Source: Xanthobacteraceae bacterium (GTDB lineage: Bacteria > Pseudomonadota > Alphaproteobacteria > Rhizobiales > Xanthobacteraceae). Taken from it: DNA of 45,893 bases. The position numbers and the translations under genes are program-made. The stretch lies in the NCBI GenBank assembly GCA_019746135.1, contig JAIESI010000200.1, forward strand, positions 1 to 45,893, in the 5' to 3' direction. Positions 40,873-45,893 of the stretch are shown piece by piece (position 1 is the stretch's first letter; every line of letters begins with the position of its first letter). Below the pieces are notes generated by a model. It did no database searches. It was given only the letters and a program-made list of their open reading frames with translations, and was not told where the DNA came from.

Positions 40873-42026
40873 TTATCGCAATCCTCGTTCTCATCATCGC
40901 CTGTGCGATCTTCTGGCTTGTCTTCTTCAAGCTCAGACTGCTCAGGCTCACTCCAGGCTGGGGCATCATCTTTGGCTTTTTCGTGCTCCACCTTCTGCTG
41001 GTTTTCGTCATCGGTTTGCGATTCATGACGCCGAACTCCAGCAATGCCACGGTCGTTCAACACACCATCCAGCTCGTTCCGCGCCTGCCCGAGCCGACCC
41101 TCGTCACCGCCGTACTGGTCGAGGAAGGTGTTCCAGTGAAGAAAGGTCAGCCCTTGTTCCAGTTCGACCGGCGTCCCTACGAATATAAGGTCACGCAGAT
41201 CGAAGCGCAGCTCGCTGAGGCCAAGCAGAACGTCCAGGTGCTCAAGGTCGACGTCGAGGCGGCGACCTACAAGGCGACCAGGGCAAGCGTCCAGTTGGCG
41301 TACGACAAGTACCAACAGAGGACATTCGACAAGCTCGCGCGGGATGGGGTGGCGCGCGAGGAGGATATTGAGAAATGGGCGACCACCGTGAACGCGGCGC
41401 AAGCGGTCCATGATGAGGCGCTGGTCGAGCTCGAACGTGCCCGTCTCAAGTACGGATCCCAGATCGGCGGCGTCAACACCACGGTCGCCAGCTTGGAGGC
41501 GCAACTCCAGCAGGCGCAGTACTACCTGGACAACACGACGCTGGTCGCGCCCGCCGACGGCCGCATCATCAACCTGCAGGTCCGCGCCGGCATGGTGTCC
41601 GGTACGTTTCGCGTCGGCGGGATTGCCGCCTTCATTGCGGACGCCGATCGCTATCTACTCGCGACCTACTTTCAGGAGAACCTCAAATACGTGAAGCCGG
41701 GGCAGCCGGTCGAGGTTGCGCTCGACCTCTATCCCGGCCAGATCTTCGCCGGCAAGGTGGACAGCATCTGGCGCGGCAACGGGATGGGACAATACCTGCC
41801 GAGCGACGACCTGCCGAAGTTCCACCAGCCGGATCCGCGGCTCGGCCAAAGCCAGTACGCCGTGAAAATCATCCTCGACGATCCGGATCAGTCGAAATTT
41901 CCCATCGGCGCGCAAGGCGCTGCGGCGATCTACACAACTGGTGAATATGGCGCGTGGGCGGCGCTGCGCAAGATCTCGATCCGAGCCCACTCGTGGTTCA
42001 ACTGGCTCTACCCGATAAACATGTAG
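40869..42026 (+). CDS. HlyD-family membrane fusion protein, YiaV-like
   Basis: The 385-residue protein starts with two hydrophobic helices (residues 2-20 and 30-50) and then periplasmic sequence. The lipoyl half-motifs surround a coiled-coil: RLPEPTLVTAVLVEEGVPV, then VTQIEAQLAEAKQNVQVLKV, and after the hairpin LVAPADGRIINLQVRAGMVS. A beta-barrel follows. This is the HlyD/EmrA-type periplasmic adaptor plan, matching the YiaV subgroup. No dedicated efflux transporter or outer-membrane channel is adjacent, so its partner could be an unlinked protein or the ATPase upstream. It begins in the stop of the DUF3302 gene. Role in transport inferred. Confidence 0.88.
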   Translation: MIIAILVLIIACAIFWLVFFKLRLLRLTPGWGIIFGFFVLHLLLVFVIGLRFMTPNSSNATVVQHTIQLVPRLPEPTLVTAVLVEEGVPVKKGQPLFQFDRRPYEYKVTQIEAQLAEAKQNVQVLKVDVEAATYKATRASVQLAYDKYQQRTFDKLARDGVAREEDIEKWATTVNAAQAVHDEALVELERARLKYGSQIGGVNTTVASLEAQLQQAQYYLDNTTLVAPADGRIINLQVRAGMVSGTFRVGGIAAFIADADRYLLATYFQENLKYVKPGQPVEVALDLYPGQIFAGKVDSIWRGNGMGQYLPSDDLPKFHQPDPRLGQSQYAVKIILDDPDQSKFPIGAQGAAAIYTTGEYGAWAALRKISIRAHSWFNWLYPINM

Positions 42027-42206
42027 TCAATGAACAGACATCACCACCATTGCCACACAGCGCTAGAAGACGCGTACCGCCAAACCTGCGCCGCGGATGA
42101 GCATGAACGGCCGAAAACCGCCGTACACTTGCGGATCATGCTCTAGGGATCCAATCGCAATTTCAACTCAGGCCGCACGCGAACTTTGCTGCTGCCAGGC
42201 ACGCAC

Positions 42207-42419
42207 TCAGTCCGTTGTCCGTTCGAAGAAATTGGCTCGGCCTACGGCTGCCTCTATTTCGGCTCGCCGCATATCGTCGCGGACGGTGTCGCGCACACGG
42301 ACAAAGGAAACAGTAATACCTAGATGAAAGACCGCTTCCGCCGCACCGACGAAACCCTCTTGCAACGCACGGCCGGACCATACATTGGGACCGAAACCGG
42401 ACTCATAACCGCAGCAATT
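42207..42419 (-). other. Unidentified open frame, possible gene remnant
   Basis: A 71-codon stop-free minus-strand stretch reads as protein-like: ALQEGFVGAAEAVFHLGITV, then SFVRVRDTVRDDMRRAEIEA, and ends FFERTTD. It has no start codon near its beginning and overlaps by 17 bases, in another frame, the binding-protein relic. The charged helical pattern suggests the end of a real gene, but I cannot assign a family. Confidence 0.35.
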
Positions 42420-42498
42420 TCAGCGTACGCGGCGAGGTCAGGTTGATTGCTTCGGCCGTCTGCAAGTTGATGATAAACTCAAATTTGGCCGCTCTCAT
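42403..42498 (-). pseudogene. C-terminal scrap of an ABC_sub_bind-family protein
   Basis: MRAAKFEFIINLQTAEAINL followed by TSPRTLKLL matches the terminal segment KFELVINLKTAKALGL-VPPTLL seen in the intact gene at 5986-7068 and the relic at 37222-37524. Only about 30 codons remain, in the same frame as and directly downstream of the SulP stop. Non-functional. Confidence 0.6.
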
Positions 42499-42528
42499 CG
42501 TCCCATAGTTTAGCGAAGCCCACATCGA

Positions 42529-44244
42529 TCAGTCTCTCGGACCGCTGGACACGGTTGTGCCTTGTTGCTGATAAGCCTGTATCACTTGTCCCAGTGTGTC
42601 ATAGAAAGCATGTTCGCCGAACAACTGCAGAAGCCTGTAGCGACTTCGCTCCCTGACGTCTTCCATGATCTGTGTAACAACCAGGCGTATGCCTTGTTTT
42701 TCCAATATCGCGAATATCGAGCGCAATGTCTCCGCCGCAGTGTAGTCCACATCGTCCACTGCGGAAGCATCGATGCAGAACCAGCGCAACGGCGGCTGCG
42801 CACGTTTGACTAGATCGATGATCTCTTCCGACAGCTGCGGGGCATTCGCATAGTACATACTATGCGTGAAGCGATAGACGAGCAGTCCGGGCAGCGCCTG
42901 GGCCTGGGTCGCTACCGGCTGTGCGTGCCAGTCGCCCAGCTCGCTTGGCACCAGCACAACATTTTTTGGCCGATAGCCGCGCCGGGTATGATCGATCAAC
43001 GATAACACGATGGCGAGCAGGATGCCCTGTTCGACCCCAACGAGCACCACCACCACCGCGGTGATCAGCGCCACCCAGAACTCCGAGCGCCTCTGCCCAT
43101 AGATGCGCCGCATGCCCTCGACATCGATCAGATCAATACCGATCAGGAACACGACCGCCGACAAAACTGCTTCCGGCATATAGGCCAGCGGCGCAGTGAG
43201 AAACAGCAGCACCAGCAGCACGATAACCGTCGTCACCAGTAGCGACAGCTGGGTACGACCACCTGCGCTGTCGACCATCTGGGTTTTGGTTGGGCTGCCG
43301 TTGACCACGAATGTGCCAGACAGGCCAGCGCCGATGTTGGCGAGCCCCAGACCGACAAGGTCGATGTTTGCGCTGAAGCGCTCGTTGTAGCGCGCCGCGT
43401 AGGCGCGCGAAGTCGCGGCACTTTGTGCCAGGATCACTACGAACATGGCAAACGCCACGGGCACCAGCTTTTCAATGAGGTCCCAACTCCACCGGACGTC
43501 AGGCAGAGCGATGTGCGGCAGACCGCTGGGGACGGTGCCGAGGACGTGCATGTGGGCCTTGAGGTCAAGCGCCCAGCTGACGATAATCGCGCCGACCACG
43601 GCGATCAGCGCCCCCGGGAACTTCTTCGAGACTCTCTTCAAGCCGACGATCACTCCCAGCACACTGAGCGTGGTGGCCAGCGCATAGACGTTCAGATCTT
43701 CGATCTGCTGCATGGCGTGCCAGAGCTTTTGCAGCGTTCCGTGGCCACCACCCTTCAGACCCAACATGCCGGCGACCTCGCCCAGCGCGACCTGGAGACC
43801 GACGCCGGTCAGGAAACCGATCAGCACGGTCCGTGACAGGAAGTCCGCCATGAATCCCAGGCCTAGAATGCGTGCCACAAGAAGGAAGCCGGCGGCCATG
43901 CAGGCGAGGAGGCCGGCCAGCGCCACGTACTCATCAGAGCCTGTGGCTGCCAGGCCCACGAGGCCAGCGGCGAGGATCGCCGCGGTCGCTGAATCGGCGC
44001 CGACCACCAGGTGCCGCGAGGAACCAAAAAGCGCGAACAGGGCCATTGGAATGAGCAGGGTATAGAGACCGGTGATCACCGGCGTGCCGGAAATCTTCGT
44101 GTAACCCATCACTTCGGGGATCGCGAGCGCCGCCAGCGTGAGCCCTGCGATGACCTCGGCGGGAATCTGCTCCGCCCTGACGGGCAGCACACCTTGTAGG
44201 ATTGGTAAGCGCAGGTCCCCGGATGTGTTGTTTTCCGTGTTCAT
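42529..44244 (-). CDS. SulP-family anion transporter with STAS domain
   Basis: The 571-residue SLC26/SulP-type membrane protein would carry sulfate, bicarbonate or another anion. It has about 12-14 transmembrane helices through residue 400. EVIAGLTLAALAIPEVMGYT is the SulP opening motif; AARYNERFSANIDLVGLGLA then NIGAGLSGTFVVNGSPTKT marks the conserved core. The C-terminal STAS domain (about residues 440-560) has the DASAVDDVDYTAAETLRSIF region, where a regulatory nucleotide or phosphorylation site often lies. GAGAGGAGG precedes the ATG. It is convergent with the ATPase-HlyD genes, and a relic of a second SulP gene lies upstream. Anion identity not determinable. Confidence 0.92.
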   Translation of the reverse strand: MNTENNTSGDLRLPILQGVLPVRAEQIPAEVIAGLTLAALAIPEVMGYTKISGTPVITGLYTLLIPMALFALFGSSRHLVVGADSATAAILAAGLVGLAATGSDEYVALAGLLACMAAGFLLVARILGLGFMADFLSRTVLIGFLTGVGLQVALGEVAGMLGLKGGGHGTLQKLWHAMQQIEDLNVYALATTLSVLGVIVGLKRVSKKFPGALIAVVGAIIVSWALDLKAHMHVLGTVPSGLPHIALPDVRWSWDLIEKLVPVAFAMFVVILAQSAATSRAYAARYNERFSANIDLVGLGLANIGAGLSGTFVVNGSPTKTQMVDSAGGRTQLSLLVTTVIVLLVLLFLTAPLAYMPEAVLSAVVFLIGIDLIDVEGMRRIYGQRRSEFWVALITAVVVVLVGVEQGILLAIVLSLIDHTRRGYRPKNVVLVPSELGDWHAQPVATQAQALPGLLVYRFTHSMYYANAPQLSEEIIDLVKRAQPPLRWFCIDASAVDDVDYTAAETLRSIFAILEKQGIRLVVTQIMEDVRERSRYRLLQLFGEHAFYDTLGQVIQAYQQQGTTVSSGPRD

Positions 44245-44341
44245 GGCCTCCTCTCAGGCCATTGGGTCGAGGATGCCCCAGTCTAACAGAAGACGAGTGG
44301 CAGCTGGCACCATTTCGCGCGGGAGTTCGCTTTGCCGATAG

Positions 44342-44437
44342 CTCTGGCATCACGGCCCAAAGTGCGAGACCGGCAAGAACATCGGGCACCAACCAATCGC
44401 GGCGATAGGCTGGAGGCCAGTCCAGGATCTGCAGAAA
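44342..44437 (-). pseudogene. N-terminal relic of a second SulP transporter
   Basis: FLQILDWPPAYRRDWLVPDV then LAGLALWAVMPEL is the family's N-terminal region up to the first helix (typical PGYRREWLRPDLLAGLTVAA). The frame then leaves homology. It lies upstream of the intact SulP gene, in the same orientation, so a tandem pair has lost its first member or a recombination left its 5' end. Also supports the reading of this region as decaying. The sequence from 44438 to 44629 shows nothing else. Confidence 0.65.
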
Positions 44438-44629
44438 TCTGTGAGTTGCAGACCTCACCCCGGAGTTGGCGATCGTCCAAGCTCCCGCGTGCAAGCAGCT
44501 CTTGTGTGACCAATCCTGCTGCCAATCGTTTCGTCATGGCAAGCGAATGATCTGAACAAATTGCCAGCATTCATTTTTGAATGATGAATTATTTGTCGGA
44601 CATCAGCTCGGGCGACCAGGACGTGGACG

Positions 44630-44713
44630 CGTAGGATGGGTTGAGGTGAAGCGAAACCCATCACCTTCGCGACGACGAGCGATGGGTTTCGCAACGGCTC
44701 AACCCATCCTACG
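44630..44713. repeat. Large palindromic repeat element (84 bp)
   Basis: Outer arms CGTAGGATGGGTTGAG (44630-44645) and CTCAACCCATCCTACG (44698-44713) match exactly over 16 bases, and inner arms GCGAAACCCATC (44651-44662) and GATGGGTTTCGC (44681-44692) over 12. The GTAGGATGGGTT motif is a dispersed element in Bradyrhizobium-like genomes. It directly abuts the truncated RHS gene. Confidence 0.9.
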
Positions 44714-45317
44714 GGCTACGCGTATGTCGGGAATGATCCGGCAAACGCGGTTGACCCGTTTGGCCTCGCGACGGCTCACAACACCTCTAATCTGGGATCG
44801 GTTTGGCAGTCGGGTAACTCGAGCTTCATGGGGCCGGCGCCGTCGCCATGGGCGGCGCCCGTGACTTCGACGGTCGGGCCGGTCATGTCCGACGCGTCGT
44901 CCCCCAATTATTGGCAACCTGGCGCGCAGCTGGCGGTAGAGATACCTCGTCAGATGCAACAGCAATTGGGGATCCAAGGTGGACGTGTACCTGGAGAGGG
45001 GGGTGGTGGCGGCTCACCTGGTACAGCGTATGTCACCCCAAATGGGCAGATCTTAACTGCTCCGGCAGGCTATCACGGGGTGGCTGCCCAAAACGGAAAG
45101 GGGCTAGCAATAAAAGCCTGAAGGGCAGGCGCTAGGAAACAATAGCAATATCATTCGTTGGGGCGAGCCAACAGCCCGATATCCTGAAGGTTATTTCCGA
45201 TATTACAACAGTGGAGGTCAACCGCTAAACCCCGCTACAGGTAAACCCGATACAAATGCGCGAACACACATCGAGCCAAGCTACCGTGGGCCTTTGCTCG
45301 GGTATCCAGGGCAATGA
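44714..45317 (+). pseudogene. 3' tip of an RHS polymorphic toxin, 5' truncated and frameshifted
   Basis: The frame opens at the right edge of the palindrome with GYAYVGNDPANAVDPFGL, the signature that closes the RHS core, after which the toxin tip begins. A Ser/Pro/Gly-rich linker leads to GYHGVAAQNGKGLAIKA and a TGA at 45119. Reading one base on, from 45114, gives KPEGQALGNNSNIIRWGEPT, then RYPEGYFRYYNSGGQPLNPA and ends at the TGA at 45317. A single extra A in the run of four A's at 45112-45115 explains the change. The last 65 residues resemble C-terminal domains of other RHS/PAAR-type effectors, but I cannot name the toxin family. The whole RHS repeat region is missing, so it is likely inactive unless used by recombination. 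Confidence 0.8.
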
Positions 45318-45346
45318 AAAGAGTTGCAGGATAAGAGTGGCCAGAC

Positions 45347-45799
45347 ATGGAATTTGTTGAAACCCAAGACGGCTGGCACCTTTCGTTCAAGGAAGGGCGT
45401 GTCGACCTTTTGCAGATAGACTTCCGGTTGACGGTTCTTATTTCGGATGGCCGCAACAAGGCATCATTCTGTGTTGAAACGCAGTTCGAACTGAAGTGCG
45501 AAAATTCTGAAGCAGTTTTGGTGCCTGAGCAAACGCAGACACTGGCGCCGATACTTTCAATTTTTAATGCGGCTGTACATGATATCTCAATTACAAGGAC
45601 GGGAACCCTTGTTGTTCAATTCGAAAAAGGCGCCGTATTGTACGTTGCATCAAATGAGTCCTACGAAGCATGGCAGCTTACATGCTCGTTTGAATCTGAA
45701 GAGACCAATCTAATGTTGGTCTGCCCCCCAGGTGGCGATGTTGCGGTCTTCCGGGAATCCGCAAATCCTCGACGCGCCAAAACCATGCCGCTGAATTAG
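45347..45799 (+). CDS. Putative immunity protein, DUF6188-like
   Basis: The 150-residue soluble protein starts 29 bases after the RHS tip stop, the usual place for an immunity gene. SYEAWQLTC and LMLVCPPGGDVAVF near the C-terminus match the YEAW and C-PPG-AVF pattern I associate with DUF6188 proteins, which often neighbour RHS effectors. The N-terminal half is beta-rich (HLSFKEGRVDLLQIDFRLTV). No signal or helix is present, so it acts in the cytoplasm. Base composition is clearly lower in GC than the rest of the window, as typical of toxin-immunity cassettes. The ATG at 45347 has a weak ribosome-binding site. Family match moderate; immunity role inferred from position. Confidence 0.65.
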   Translation: MEFVETQDGWHLSFKEGRVDLLQIDFRLTVLISDGRNKASFCVETQFELKCENSEAVLVPEQTQTLAPILSIFNAAVHDISITRTGTLVVQFEKGAVLYVASNESYEAWQLTCSFESEETNLMLVCPPGGDVAVFRESANPRRAKTMPLN

Positions 45800-45893
45800 C
45801 TTGTAGGTTGGCTTTGGGTAACCGTCCGGTAGAGGCCGTCTTGCGCGTGTGAGGTCTCGCGGCAAGTCATAGGACTATTGCTAGGAACAGTCC

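Larger units (their letters stand above)
42027..42528. other. Decayed stretch between HlyD and SulP genes
   Basis: This 500-base gap between convergent genes contains two minus-strand fragments listed separately (a 42403-42498 binding-protein C-terminus and an unidentified 71-codon frame) and no intact gene. The rest shows nothing I recognise. Confidence 0.6.

Noticed and set aside
42097..42327. Plus-strand frame between HlyD and SulP genes
   Set aside because: Antisense to a more protein-like minus frame, Ser/Arg-rich, no start signal.
1..45893. CRISPR arrays, tRNA and rRNA genes
   Set aside because: No regularly spaced repeats or cloverleaf-type sequences were seen; the only tandem repeat is contiguous without spacers.

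Overview
The window is GC-rich, gene-dense DNA from an alphaproteobacterium, most likely Hyphomicrobiales (Bradyrhizobium/Xanthobacteraceae-like). Supporting signs are the many orphan Bug/TctC and ABC-type periplasmic binding proteins, an imuA-imuB-dnaE2 cassette behind a GAAC-N7-GAAC LexA box, PRC-barrel and DUF6894-like proteins, and recurrent palindromic intergenic elements of the type common in that order. No rRNA, tRNA, CRISPR array, complete insertion sequence or origin was seen. Taxonomy is inferred from gene content only.

Layout. 0.1-3.7 kb (minus): phosphonate-type ABC uptake genes phnC and two tandem phnD paralogues, plus a four-helix membrane protein. 3.75-7.2 kb (plus): a four-unit 14-bp tandem repeat, two tandem Bug receptors, an ABC-type binding protein and a 36-residue membrane peptide. 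7.3-13.5 kb (minus): a molybdenum hydroxylase large subunit and three more TTT receptors. 13.8-16.4 kb (plus): a TcuA-like flavoprotein and a PuuE-like deacetylase. 16.6-24.1 kb: an ABC-F ATPase, a ParE/antitoxin pair whose toxin start is broken, envelope and PRC-barrel proteins, a beta/gamma-crystallin protein and an alkyltransferase. 24.2-30.2 kb (minus): a five-gene run with an acyl-CoA synthetase-like enzyme, pyrK-pyrD (class 1B dihydroorotate dehydrogenase), a TPR-2OG oxygenase fusion and a quinone oxidoreductase. 31.1-36.9 kb (plus): the SOS mutagenesis operon imuA-imuB-dnaE2 with a legible promoter and LexA site.

37.2-44.4 kb is an accessory block. A P3A-type proton-pumping ATPase, a DUF3302 protein and an HlyD-like adaptor lie convergent to a SulP anion transporter. 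Decayed binding-protein genes sit on both sides of the ATPase-HlyD genes, and a remnant of a second SulP gene lies upstream of the intact one. 44.6-45.8 kb holds a large palindromic element, the 3' tip of an RHS polymorphic toxin (5' truncated, with one apparent frameshift) and a likely immunity gene. This tip is the best candidate for something not well described.

How the genes may work together. The left third looks like scavenging of organic acids and phosphonates through binding proteins whose permeases are elsewhere. The centre mixes housekeeping, redox and envelope-stress functions. The right third combines DNA-damage mutagenesis with an acquired ion-transport block and a relic of interbacterial competition.
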